A DNA stretch of 64,000 nt from Palsa-506 sp963836355. Its GTDB lineage: Bacteria > Actinomycetota > Actinomycetes > Streptosporangiales > Streptosporangiaceae. Every line of letters starts with the position of its first letter. Positions within the stretch are counted from its first letter, which is position 1. Shown here piece by piece: positions 15,112 to 23,986 of this stretch. Where the stretch lies: assembly GCA_963836355.1 (NCBI GenBank), contig CAWIJO010000002.1:1054001-1118000 (forward strand), in the 5' to 3' direction. The notes beneath the pieces are model-generated. The model saw only the letters and a program-made list of their open reading frames with translations. It was not told where the DNA came from and did not search any database. Both the position numbers and the translations under genes were made by a program.

Positions 15112-16023
15112 CTACGGCAGTCCGGCCGCACTTGGCGTTTCCGGTCCCGCGCGGGCGACCAGCTGCGTTCGTGAGCGGGCGGCGGTCTTGCGCAGCAGGC
15201 TCTCGACGTGCTTCTCAACGGTGCGCGGCGACACGTGCAGCCGGGCCGCGATCTCCTTGTTCGCGAGGCCGTCGGCCACCAGGCGGAGCACGTCCGCCTC
15301 ACGCCTAGTGACGCCGAGGTTGATCCAGCGGCTCTGCCGGGGGCCAGCCAGCAGCTGGCCGCAGCGCTGCGCAAGCGGGCCGATGTCATGGGCGGCGAAG
15401 CACCTGGCCCCGGCCGCCAGCCATCCGGCAGGCTCCCCCCCAGCCGTCGGCGAGCGCGGGCTCGGCCGCGCACAGCCGCGCCAGGTCGCCCCAGACCGGG
15501 TAGTGGACGAGCTCGCCATCGGCGGCCATGGCCAGGTCGGAGGCCCGGCCGCGATCGCCACGGTGGCGCGCCGGTCGGCGGCCGCGGCGAGCAGCAGCGG
15601 CCACAGGCCCCGGTAGCTCGCTGGTCCCTGCTGCGGCAGCGTGTCCAGGATCGCCACGCCACGGCCAAGGTATTCCAGCGCGCCCGGTCAGTCATCGTCC
15701 AGCAGCGCAAGCATGCCCCGGGCGCCGGCCCAGGCGCTGCCTTCGATCTCCGGGTCACCGGGACCTGCGGAACTGGCCAGCGCCAGGAATCGCTCCATCT
15801 CGGCGCGCTCGCGGCGCATCGCGTGGATCTCGCCGAGGAACAGCAGCACGACTGCCCGCACCTGAGCCAGGCCCAGCCGCTCGCTGACGGCGAGGGCCGA
15901 CCGGGCATGCGCGAGGGCCGTCTGACGGCGGAGTACGCACGCGCGGAAGCATCGGAGGAAAAGATCATGTCCGCGGCGACAGGCCAGCTCGGCGCGGGCG
16001 CGCGGTGAGCGCCACCCTGGCAC
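15112..16023 (-). pseudogene. LuxR-family (LAL-type) regulator remnant
   Basis: The C-terminal LuxR HTH is intact: LGVTRREADVLRLVADG, LANKEIAARLHVSPRTVEKH. Upstream is helical TPR-like sequence (SALAVSERLGLAQVRAVVL). An in-frame stop interrupts it at 15688-15690 (LLALLDDD then stop, reading on as PGALEYLGRGVAILDTLP). Two frameshifts lie between about 15400 and 15600 (the segment AADGELVHYPVWGDLARLC is in another frame). The N-terminal ATPase region is absent: the gene stops against the ABC permease. A dead large LuxR-type regulator. Confidence 0.65.
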
Positions 16024-16696
16024 CGCGGCGCGGGCCGTCGCCTGGTGGTCCCGACGTCAGCTCGCGGCGGCTGACCGAGCGGGTGTTCCGGATCAGGGAA
16101 TCCGGCATCATCGTGGTCCTGGTGATGTTCGTGGCGGTGACCGCCAGCATCCAGCCGCGCTTCCTGAACGCGCAGAACGTCCAGTTCGTGCTGATCAACA
16201 CGACCGTCTTCGCGCTGCTTGCGCTCGGCGAGACCATGGTGGTCGTCAGCCGGAACGTCGACCTGTCCGTCGGCTCGGTGCTCGGGCTGTCCGCGTACCT
16301 GTCGACCCGGCTGTTCAGCCAGGTGCACGGCGTCCCGATCCCGGTCGTGTTCCTGGTTGGCCTGGGCATCGGGCTGGCCTGCGGAATGGCCAACAGCCTG
16401 ATGGTATCCGTAGGGCGGGCACCCAGCCTGGTGGTGACCCTGGCCACCCTCTACATCATCCGGGGCATCGACATCCTGATCGTCGGCGGCAACGAGGTGG
16501 TCTCCCAGTCCCTGCCGGGCAGCTTCGCCCAGATCCCGCAGGCAACCATCCTCGGCGTGCCATTCTCGCCATCGTGATCGTCATCGTGATCGGCGCCGGG
16601 GCCTATTATCTCCGCTCGTCCAGATCCGGACGCGAGCTCTACGCGATCGGCTCCAACCCGGACGCGGCACGGCTGGCAGGCATTCCGGTCGTCAGC
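16005..16696 (+). pseudogene. Sugar (rhamnose/ribose-type) ABC permease, frameshifted and truncated
   Basis: The first 187 or so residues match BPD_transp_2 permeases (RbsC/RhaP class): ESGIIVVLVMFVAVTASIQP, VVVSRNVDLSVGSVLGLSAY, PSLVVTLATLYIIRGIDIL. At about 16572 a missing base breaks the frame (GVPF then a short wrong tail), and the next frame continues VIVIGAGAYYL, RSGRELYAIGSNPDAARLAG. Similarity ends at about 16690 after GIPV, where the typical last third should follow. The truncation marks the left edge of the accessory island. Because rhaI-rhaD-rhaB lie just beyond the island, this may be rhaP of the rhamnose importer (inference). Confidence 0.7.
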
Positions 16697-17001
16697 CGAT
16701 TTTTTCCCTGGCCAGGACCATTTTCAAGAGGATGCGTAAAAGCCCAGCTCACCGCGTAACCGCTGGTCAGTGGACTAACGCAGCCATGTTACCGCTGTTC
16801 CGCCCAGGTCCGCCTACGTCCGTATTGGCTGTGGGTTTCTTGTGCCAGCGCCTTCATTCGCAGCCGCCTGTGGGCATTTTGTGGGCCCGGCAACCACGGC
16901 CGGCTAGCTTCCCCCGCTCCAGCTGGCCGCCCTCGATCGCTCCAATTTCTCTCCGGTAGCTGCCTCCGCGACAGTGACCGTGCTCCGGCTACCCTGGTTC
17001 C
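16697..17001. other. Left island junction, no gene seen
   Basis: About 305 bp between the permease break and hicB. It starts with CGATTTTTTCCC, unlike its surroundings. No family similarity was recognised, and no tRNA or clear direct repeat marks an attachment site. Confidence 0.4.
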
Positions 17002-17226
17002 ATGCTTGCCCCTCAAACTCTCACCGCGGCCGTGCACCGGGAAGAGGACTGGTACGTCGCGCAGTGCCTGGAAGTCGATGTCGCCAGTCAGGGTCACACG
17101 ATCGACGAGGCACTCGCCAACCTCGCGGAGGCCGTGGGGCTGTACCTGGACGAGGTAGATGACCCGGCCCGGCACGTCACCAGCACGCCCCTGGTGACCT
17201 CATTCCGGCTCCCCGGCGCTGCGTGA
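17002..17226 (+). CDS. hicB: HicB-like antitoxin
   Basis: 74 residues with the HicB N-terminal domain pattern: LTAAVHREEDWYVAQCLEVD, VASQGHTIDEALANLAEAV. This short form lacks a C-terminal DNA-binding domain. It neutralises HicA by binding it. The GTG of hicA overlaps its stop (GTGA, 17223-17226), giving the antitoxin-first order seen in many actinobacterial HicBA pairs. Confidence 0.85.
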   Translation: MLAPQTLTAAVHREEDWYVAQCLEVDVASQGHTIDEALANLAEAVGLYLDEVDDPARHVTSTPLVTSFRLPGAA

Positions 17227-17447
17227 GCCCGGCCCTGTCGGACCTGCCGGTCCGCAAGGTCATCCGCGCACTGGAATCCGCCGGGTTTGCATACGTGCGC
17301 ACCAAGGAGAGCCATGCCGTCTACCGCAGCCCCGACGGGCGGGTCGTGGTGATCCCGGAGCATGGCACCATCAAGCGCGGCACCCTGGGCTCGATCCTGC
17401 GGCAGACAGCCCTGACCCCCGCCGAATTCCTGAAGCTACTGGACTGA
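17223..17447 (+). CDS. hicA: HicA-like mRNA interferase toxin
   Basis: 74 residues with the dsRNA-binding-like HicA fold: LPVRKVIRALESAGFAYVR, ESHAVYRSPDGRVVVIPEHG with the catalytic His in ESHAVY, then GTLGSILRQTALTPAEFL. HicA cleaves mRNA. The frame is complete and coupled to hicB, so the pair appears functional. Confidence 0.85.
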   Translation: MSPALSDLPVRKVIRALESAGFAYVRTKESHAVYRSPDGRVVVIPEHGTIKRGTLGSILRQTALTPAEFLKLLD

Positions 17448-17775
17448 CCACCGCGGCTTGCAACATGCCGGCCTGCTGTCAGGTGCGATCGGGCATAGCG
17501 CGGGGGAGGTAAGACGATTCCAGTTGCGCATTTTCGCCGTCGCTCAGTGTTACGCTCAGCGCCTGGGTCGCGTCGAGGAGTTGTCCGGGTTGGCCGCCTC
17601 GGCGACAGCCACACCGCTGCATGCTTCGACGCACGCTTCCAGCGTCTGCGGATGATCTCCGCGTCCGCTGGGCTGGGCCGCCATCCGCCAGGCTGGAACG
17701 ACCATCGGGGAGTGTCCCGGACTTCACGGCGGCCTCCGAAGTAAGTTCCGCGAACTGAAGGGAATCCTTCAGATT
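17448..17775. other. Intergenic, nothing supported
   Basis: About 330 bp between hicA and the nucleotidyltransferase gene. Overlapping open frames exist on the minus strand but run antisense into the downstream gene and show no family motif. Confidence 0.4.
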
Positions 17776-18429
17776 GTGGATAGACATCCCGCGCCGCCAC
17801 TCCTGCCTATCTTGCGCTCCCAGCAGCAAGCGGAAATCCTCGCCCTGCTGCTCGGAGACCCGGACCTGGAACTCAGATTCACCCAGATCGCGCAGCGGAC
17901 GGGCACCCCGCACCCGTCGGTTCACCGCGAGATCCAGCGCGCCGAGCACGCCGGGCTGGTGACAACCCGGAAGATCGGGAACACCCGGCTGGTCCGGGCC
18001 AACACCGAAAGCCCGTACTACACAGGGCTAGCCAACGTCCTGACCAAGGCGTTCGGCGTCCCCTCCGTTCTCGCCGAAGCCCTCCGCCCGGTCGGGGGCA
18101 TAACGGAGGCCTGGATCTACGGATCCTGGGCAGCCCGGCACGCAGGACAGGCCGGGCCGCGGCCGGTAAGAGACATCGACGTTCTCGTGCTAGGACAACC
18201 AGACCGGGACCAGCTCTACGACGCGCTCAGCGAGGCCGAGAAACACCTCGGCCGGCCCGTCCAGGCGACAATCCGCGACCCTGGCTGGCTGGACACCGGA
18301 ACCGGATCATTACACCCGACCGTCATCAGCCGGCCGATGCTCAGACTCGCTCGACCTCTGACACCTGCCTACCCAAACCTGCCCGGCAGCGACGCCGCGT
18401 GGAACTCGCCGGGTTTGATGCACACCTGA
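17776..18429 (+). CDS. HTH-nucleotidyltransferase (MNT-type) protein
   Basis: 217 residues. Residues 10-85 are a winged HTH (LRSQQQAEILALLLGDPDLE, TPHPSVHREIQRAEHAGLV). Residues 105-190 are a minimal nucleotidyltransferase domain with the GS...DxD active site (IYGSWAARHAG, RDIDVLVLGQPD). MNT-type transferases modify and silence HEPN RNases in toxin-antitoxin pairs. The last 20 or so residues (LTPAYPNLPGSDAAWNSPG) do not look like the family and run into IS-derived sequence, so the C-terminus may be altered. Its expected HEPN partner is found broken and inverted at 19060-19315. Confidence 0.65.
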   Translation: MDRHPAPPLLPILRSQQQAEILALLLGDPDLELRFTQIAQRTGTPHPSVHREIQRAEHAGLVTTRKIGNTRLVRANTESPYYTGLANVLTKAFGVPSVLAEALRPVGGITEAWIYGSWAARHAGQAGPRPVRDIDVLVLGQPDRDQLYDALSEAEKHLGRPVQATIRDPGWLDTGTGSLHPTVISRPMLRLARPLTPAYPNLPGSDAAWNSPGLMHT

Positions 18430-19019
18430 CTTTGTGTGAACAGCAGGATCGTGTGCCTGCTCTGCAGTGATTTTATCTCTTTAGCCGGGTCAGCCGTGAT
18501 CGCCGGGCACCGGGCAGGTTCGTGAGCCGGGCTTGACGCCAGCAGCCCGCTGACCACCTGATCGCGCAGCGCCCGGGCCGAGGGCGGCCGGGACCGGCGC
18601 GCCCAGTACGTCCTGGGCGTGATCTTCATCCCGTGCGCGGTCAGCGCCCGGCAGATCGGCACGACCCCGAACCGCTGGCGGGCGGCGCCGATGAACTTGC
18701 AGATCAGCGCCGTAGCAGCGGGTCGTGCTCCCGGGCGAAAAAACTTGTCGCGGCCTTCAGGATCTCGATGGTCCGCTCCAGCTCGCTTACCTTGCGGCGA
18801 AGATACCGCAGCTCCTTCGACTCCTGCGTGCTCACCCCGGCGCCTCCCCCGGTCCACCTCGGACTGCCGGACCCACTTGCGCAGCGTCTCCGCGCTGCCG
18901 ATCCCGAGCCTGGATGCGATCGCCGAGATCGCCGCCCACTCCGAGGCGTAATCCCCCGAATGCTCCCGGACAAGCCGGACAGCCCGCTCCCGCGTCTCCT
19001 TGCTGTAGTTCCCCGACAT
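18430..19019 (-). mobile_element. IS3-family element remnant (broken orfA, truncated orfB)
   Basis: OrfA begins at 19019 (MSGNYSKETRERAVRLVREH, GIGSAETLRKWVRQSEVDRG) and after a frameshift near 18840 continues STQESKELRYLRRKVSELER, the leucine-zipper part. OrfB survives only as its start: FIGAARQRFGVVPICRALTA, HGMKITPRTYWARR. The DDE catalytic core is missing. This is a dead element sitting between the nucleotidyltransferase gene and its likely HEPN partner. Confidence 0.75.
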
Positions 19020-19059
19020 CGTGCCAGCTTTCCCAAGATCGAAGTGTGCACGCTTTTCG

Positions 19060-19315
19060 GCGCGATTCAGCCGCGAGCAGCGTCTTCACGCCCGACAGCG
19101 CCCCCGCAGCCTTCTCGATCGCCCACTCCGCATCCGGCCTGGTGATCGGCGCAGCAGACGGATCGAAATACTGGGCCGTGTGACGCGTGCGCCGGAACCG
19201 CTCGAACGTCGGCTGGCGAATGCCGGCACCTCGGCAGCGAACTGAGCGGACACCGCATCCTCGACCGTCATATGGGAACCGTCACCGCCGGTCGCCCGCA
19301 GCCCTTGCCGTGCTA
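19060..19315 (-). pseudogene. HEPN-domain toxin remnant
   Basis: Starting near 19315, one frame reads ARQGLRATGGDGSHMTVEDA, VSAQFAAEVPAFA. After a frameshift near 19215 another continues PTFERFRRTRHTAQYFDPSA, PDAEWAIEKAAGALSG. This is the C-terminal half of a HEPN protein, including an R-x5-H motif (RFRRTRH) of the RNase site. The N-terminal half is missing, and the gene lies inverted relative to the MNT-type nucleotidyltransferase. The family assignment is from pattern recall. Confidence 0.5.
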
Positions 19316-19459
19316 ACTAACAGGGCCCTCGGCAGCCATCGGGTCTGTCCTTCGCGCCGAGCGTGAAGCCGCCGCCGGCGGCGCTGGGTGCGTTCCGCCT
19401 CATTGCCAGCTGTCTCGCCCCGGCAGGCGCCGCGGCTTCCTCAACTCGCCGACAGCTCG

Positions 19460-20349
19460 CTAGCGGCTTCCTCCAACCCCTGCGCTCAGCAGCCGACCAC
19501 GGCCAGCTCGCCGGTTATCGCGTGCGGGGCGGAGTTTGGTCGGGGTCTCGCCGGTACCCGGCGGACGTAGTCGGCGATCACCCTGGCCAGGGTGGGCGGG
19601 ATCGGTGAGTGGGGCCAGGTGGTTCAGGCCGGGGAGGGCGACGATTTCAGCGTGGGGCAGCATCCCGGCAGGAGGGTGGCGTTCTCGTGGAACCAGGGCC
19701 GGGAGTCGGCGCCGGTAACGACGAGCGTGGGTGCGGTGACCGCGTTGGCCTCGGCCGGGCCGAATGACCAGGCGGAGAGGGCCGGCATCTCGTGGGCGAA
19801 GAAGTACGCCGGCTCTCTGACGGCGGCGGCCAGGCCGTTCTCACCGAGCCGCCGCCGCCGGGCCTGCCGGTAGCCGTCCCCGCCCACCCCGCGCAGGAAC
19901 ACGTCGAAGGCGCTGGTTATGTCGCCGCGTGCGGCGACATCGAGCGCCGCGCCGGCGTAACTCGAGGCGTGCACGGCCCGCACCGCACCGGCGGGCTTGG
20001 CCGGCTCGAACAAGATCAGGCCGGCGACCAGCTGGGGGTCGTCCAGCGCAAGTTGCAGGCCGATGCAGAGGCTTGAGGAGTGCCCGACCCAGTGGGCGCG
20101 CTCGACGCCGAGCTCGTGGAGCAGCTCGCCGCACCGGCGGGCGTGATCGGCCAGGCTGCAGCCTCCAGCCGGCGCCGGGCTGCCGCCGTACCCGGGCCTG
20201 ACAGGCCTGATCACCCGGAAACCGTCCAGCTCCGGCCGGCGGCCGTTCGAACAGCGGAGCGAAATCACACGCCGAGGACACCGGCGTGCACGAGACAGAC
20301 CACCTCGCCGGCGCCGCTCGTCGTACTCCATGTTGACGAGAGTCTTCAT
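19460..20349 (-). pseudogene. Alpha/beta hydrolase, multiply frameshifted
   Basis: Starts MKTLVNMEYDERRRRGG at 20349. The fold is clear: GFRVIRPVRPGYGGSPAPAG, the nucleophile elbow VGHSSSLCIGLQLAL, APTLVVTGADSRPWF. Frame changes occur near 20270, after NATLLPG near 19660 (continuing MLPHAEIVALPGLNHLAPL with the catalytic-type His), and again near 19580 (TLARVIADYVRRV). At least three shifts make it a pseudogene. It is divergent from the TetR gene at 20426, which may have controlled it. Confidence 0.65.
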
Positions 20350-20425
20350 CCCTTCCTCCCCGCAAATTAACCCAAATATGAGTGGAATGAATCGAGAGAC
20401 GCTCGTATTAGCCGCATGACCGACG

Positions 20426-21373
20426 ATGTCAACAGGGCGCCGCGGATACCACTCACCGCTGCGGGCCGAACAGGTCGGCCAGACCCGCCGCCGGGTGCTG
20501 GCCGCAGCCAGGGAATTGTTCCTCGCCTGCGGCTACACCGCAACGACCGTGGCAGCCGTGGCCCAGGCCGCCGGCGTGTCCCCCGACACGATCTATGTCT
20601 CCCTCGGCGGCAAGCGCGGCCTGCTGGAGGGCGTGTACGCGCTGGCCGTCTCCGACCCCGACGACCGCGCGCGACGCGAGCAGCAGCACCGCCGCGACCA
20701 GGCAAGCGTGCTCACCGGCCCCCATCAGCGGCTACGCCAGCTGATAGCCGCCAGCTCCGAGACGCTCGCCCGGACCAGCCCCGTCCACGCAGTCATCCGC
20801 GGCGCCGCCGACGGCCACCCCTTCGCCGCCGAGCTGCGCACCCAGATGCTGCACACCCGGCTCCAGATCCAGTCCCGCAACCTGCGGGACCACCTCGGCC
20901 CAGCCCTGTGTGACGGCATCACCCCACCACAGGCCGCCGAGCGCTACAGCGCCCTGCTCAGCCCCGAGCTGTACCACCTGCTCACCGTCGAACGCCACTG
21001 GCCTGCACGCCAGTACCAGACATGGGTGGCCGACCTGCTCGACCGCGACCTCCTCGGCTGGAGGCGCTTACCGGCCGCGGTCACGGCCCCTTCCCGGTGC
21101 AGTGGTGGTGTCGGCTTCATCGATGCCGCCGCGAGCGCACGCCACACCGACCACCATGCCACGCCCGCTTGTGACTCCGCAGCATGTCAGCGCGTTCGCT
21201 TGCGCTCCTCAGTCGCCGAGGAACGACATGACAGCTTCGGCAAAGGACTGCGGGCCGGAGAGATGAGCGATGTGCGTCTGCCCCTCGAGGACGCGGATCC
21301 TTGCGTCAGGGAGCGCAGCGGCGACGACCTCCGGGTCGGCCTTGACCTCCTCTGGGCTGTCCGCTCCCACTAG
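20426..21373 (+). CDS. TetR-family transcriptional regulator with run-on C-terminus
   Basis: The N-terminal HTH is canonical: GQTRRRVLAAARELFLACGY, TATTVAAVAQAAGVSPDTIY. The ligand domain continues to about residue 215 (YQTWVADLLDRDLLGW), the usual length. The frame then runs another 100 or so residues with no family character and overlaps the convergent hydrolase gene by 165 bp, so the natural stop was probably lost or the true product ends earlier through a small indel. Divergent from a dead hydrolase and convergent with an intact one. Confidence 0.75.
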   Translation: MSTGRRGYHSPLRAEQVGQTRRRVLAAARELFLACGYTATTVAAVAQAAGVSPDTIYVSLGGKRGLLEGVYALAVSDPDDRARREQQHRRDQASVLTGPHQRLRQLIAASSETLARTSPVHAVIRGAADGHPFAAELRTQMLHTRLQIQSRNLRDHLGPALCDGITPPQAAERYSALLSPELYHLLTVERHWPARQYQTWVADLLDRDLLGWRRLPAAVTAPSRCSGGVGFIDAAASARHTDHHATPACDSAACQRVRLRSSVAEERHDSFGKGLRAGEMSDVRLPLEDADPCVRERSGDDLRVGLDLLWAVRSH

Positions 21374-22033
21374 CAGCAGCACCGGCGGTGAGATCTTCGC
21401 CGCCCATCCGGGGTCGAAGGCCTGCGCGCCGAAGGCGCGGAGTTCCCTGGGAACGGTGCAGGCCGCGGCCACCCGCGCCGGCCAGGTGGGAGCCGCCTTG
21501 ATGCCGCTGATCTCCTCCTCGGACATCATCACGATGTCGCGGTAGAAGGTCTCCAGCATCTGCTCGGACCGGCCCTGCGCAAGCAAGGACTCCAGGTGGC
21601 CCAGCACCTCGGGCGACATGGTGCGGTGCGCGATGTCCGGCACTGGCCAGCCTTCGTAGAGCACGAGCTTGCGGATGTTGGTGGTGAGGGTGGCGGCGCC
21701 GAACGCGACGTTGCCGCCGTAGGAGTGGCCGAGCAGGTCTACCGGGGAGCCGGCTGCGGCGGCGGCCGCGTCGACCACGGCGGCCACGTCGGCGTATTCC
21801 ATGGCCAGGGAGTAGTCCGGGCCGTCGCCGCTGCCGGCGCGGCCGCGCCGGTCCACGGCGTGGACGGCAACGTGGGGCTCCAGCAGCGGCAGCACGAGAC
21901 GCCAGGTGGTGTGGTCGGACGTGGTTCCGTGCACGGCGACCAGCGGCCGTCCCTGGCCGGAGGTGGAAACGGCGATCATGGTGCCGTCCGGGGACGCCAC
22001 TTGGGTCAGCGTGGCTTCTGCTGTTGTTGGCAT
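21209..22033 (-). CDS. Alpha/beta hydrolase
   Basis: 274 residues from the ATG at 22033, preceded by GGAAGGAG at good spacing; an ATG 27 bp further out is possible but less well placed. Visible: PLVAVHGTTSDHTTW (oxyanion loop), VDRRGRAGSGDGPDYSL, nucleophile elbow DLLGHSYGGNVAFGA, VLLLVGADSPEEVKADPE and GQTHIAHLSGPQSFAE with the catalytic His. Similar proteins hydrolyse esters or act as haloperoxidase-like enzymes; the substrate is unknown. It lies head-on to the TetR gene, a common regulatory pairing. Confidence 0.8.
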   Translation of the reverse strand: MPTTAEATLTQVASPDGTMIAVSTSGQGRPLVAVHGTTSDHTTWRLVLPLLEPHVAVHAVDRRGRAGSGDGPDYSLAMEYADVAAVVDAAAAAAGSPVDLLGHSYGGNVAFGAATLTTNIRKLVLYEGWPVPDIAHRTMSPEVLGHLESLLAQGRSEQMLETFYRDIVMMSEEEISGIKAAPTWPARVAAACTVPRELRAFGAQAFDPGWAAKISPPVLLLVGADSPEEVKADPEVVAAALPDARIRVLEGQTHIAHLSGPQSFAEAVMSFLGD

Positions 22034-22099
22034 CGGATGCTCCTTCCAGTTCCAGAGCATCAGGATCGCCCTGCGCGCACGAGGCGCGCATCGGCAGAG

Positions 22100-23647
22100 C
22101 TACCTATCTGTCTCCAGCAAATGGTGCTCGATAGCGAACAAGGTCACGGCGGCGCGGCTGGACACACCGATCTTGGCGTAGACGTGCTGCACGTGATGCT
22201 CGGCAGTACGCCGGGAGATGACCAGCCGGGATGCGATCTCAGCGTTGCTGCATCCCTGCGCCACCAGGCCAAGCACCTGCACCTCGCGGCCGGAAAGTCC
22301 CGTCGGCAGCTGCCGGGGCGTGACCGGCACGGCGTGCCCGGCGGCGGCGAGCACGGCATGCACCGCATCGGCGTCCACGGTTCCTTGGTTCGCTTGCTCG
22401 AGCAGGCGTTGCTTGGCCTGTCCCGGTGTCCAAGCCGCCCGGTGTGGCCGGCGTTCGGTCAGGGCCCGGTAGGTGTCCGCGGCGGCCAGGATCCGGGCTG
22501 GCATGGTCAGCTCTTCCTGGGAGCAACCGCGGTGGTAGCCACTGCCGTCCAGTCGTTCATGATGCCGGCCGACGAGCGGAGCGAGCCGCGCGAGCTCGGC
22601 TGAACCGGCCAGGATGCGTTCTGATTGATACGGGTGCAGCCGCACTTGTTCCCACTGGTCGGTGCTCAGCGGACCGCGCGTTTCCCACGCCGCGCTGGAG
22701 ACGGCGACTCGGCCGACGTCGTGCAACAGCCCGGCGACCTCCAGGTCTGCCCTGGTCGCCGCCGGCAGGCGGAGCTGCCCGGCGGCGCTGGCGGCCAGCG
22801 CCGCGACAGCGCGCGAATGGCCAAGGAAGTACGGGCTCTTGAGGTCGGCGAGGTCCCCAAAAACTTCACCTACCGGGCGCAGATCCGGCGCCGTCACGTG
22901 TGGGTGCGGTTCCATGTCAAGCACGGCGCTGCTCACGTCGGTCTCGGCGAGGTCGGTGAGCCACTTTGCCGCGTTGTCTGTGAAGCGAGCCACCAGGCCC
23001 GGGTCGAGCATGCCGCCTGCGCGGCGACGGACTGCCTGGACTGCGAGGTCGCTCCCGCCGATGGACTCGAACAGGACGGCGATGCCGGTCAGCCGCGCGA
23101 TGCGCGCCCCGACGGGAATGTCCTCACCGGTCAGCCCTTCGGGCCGGGCCTTGCCCCGCCACCTGTCGTAGACATGGAACAGGCTGATCTGGACATCCTG
23201 GGGCAGTTGCAGCCGCCTGGCCGAGTCCCGCCCTAGCTCGCAGGCCGTGGTGGTGAACTGGTCGCCCCAACGGCCACCCTTCGTGGACACCATGAACGCC
23301 AGCCGCGCCTGCTCGAGGGCCGGCTTCCCCCTCGTCAACGTGGGCAGAAAGGTCGCGAACACGTCGCTGAACGAAGCAGCGTCGGTGCGGCCGACCGCCC
23401 TGTTCGCGGCGAGTTCGTCGCCGAACAGCCGCGCTGTCTCGTGGGCGTAGCCGGCACAGCCGACATGGTGCAGCAGCGCGGTATAAAAGGCTGCCTGGAC
23501 CTCGGCCGCCGGCAGCTCGAGGGACCGCGCCAGACAGGTCGCCAGGACGCACGAGCGCGCCGCCGCACCCATCGGGAGCCCGAACCCCAAGTCGGCCAGC
23601 CGCGACAACCCCACCAGCAAGTCCGCCAGCCTCACCGCCACCCCCAA
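22100..23647 (-). CDS. HD-domain phosphohydrolase fused to a LuxR DNA-binding domain
   Basis: 515 residues. An N-terminal helical domain carries an HD-like FYTALLHHVGCAGYAHE near 53-69. The HD/HD-GYP-like core is about 300-400: VAGLLHDVGRVAVSSAAWE (HD), VRLHPYQSERIL, LVGRHHERLDGSGYHRG (HHERxDGxGYP-type motif with H in place of P), MPARILAAADTYRALTE. The C-terminal 65 residues are a LuxR HTH (LSGREVQVLGLVAQGCSNAE, SRLVISRRTAEHHVQHVYAK). HD-GYP enzymes cleave cyclic di-GMP; coupling to LuxR suggests a nucleotide-responsive regulator, with activity unproven. Confidence 0.8.
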   Translation of the reverse strand: MGVAVRLADLLVGLSRLADLGFGLPMGAAARSCVLATCLARSLELPAAEVQAAFYTALLHHVGCAGYAHETARLFGDELAANRAVGRTDAASFSDVFATFLPTLTRGKPALEQARLAFMVSTKGGRWGDQFTTTACELGRDSARRLQLPQDVQISLFHVYDRWRGKARPEGLTGEDIPVGARIARLTGIAVLFESIGGSDLAVQAVRRRAGGMLDPGLVARFTDNAAKWLTDLAETDVSSAVLDMEPHPHVTAPDLRPVGEVFGDLADLKSPYFLGHSRAVAALAASAAGQLRLPAATRADLEVAGLLHDVGRVAVSSAAWETRGPLSTDQWEQVRLHPYQSERILAGSAELARLAPLVGRHHERLDGSGYHRGCSQEELTMPARILAAADTYRALTERRPHRAAWTPGQAKQRLLEQANQGTVDADAVHAVLAAAGHAVPVTPRQLPTGLSGREVQVLGLVAQGCSNAEIASRLVISRRTAEHHVQHVYAKIGVSSRAAVTLFAIEHHLLETDR

Positions 23648-23986
23648 AGTCTACGGTGGCAGCATCAGCGCCACTGATCGCCAAGCCAGGCAGTGACCGT
23701 GATCTTGTTCGAGAGCCCGGGTAGGCACCCTCATGGCTATCAAGCACCCGGCGGACTGGGAGATGGATCGAGTCGGCGATGCGCTGGGCTGCGGCGCATC
23801 AGGTGGGCCGCCCGGAGCGGCTTTCGACGAAGGTGGCCAGGTCAGCACCCAAGCAGCCCTGGTCGACGTCCGTCCTGGCCCCCGGCGCCCTGGTCCCCAT
23901 CTTCGCCTGCCCCGGCGCCGTGACCGTGCCTTGTCCTGTCCAGGCCCCTCCCCATGGCACGGGTGAACAATATACGATAGGCGGTG
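23648..23986. other. Intergenic, nothing supported
   Basis: About 340 bp upstream of the HD-LuxR gene. Short open frames on both strands have no recognisable family or ribosome site. Base composition drops toward the right end, where a lower-GC segment starts. Confidence 0.4.

Noticed and set aside
16697..17001. tRNA or attachment site at the left island edge
   Set aside because: No tRNA-like fold or direct repeat with the right edge near 36490 was found by eye.
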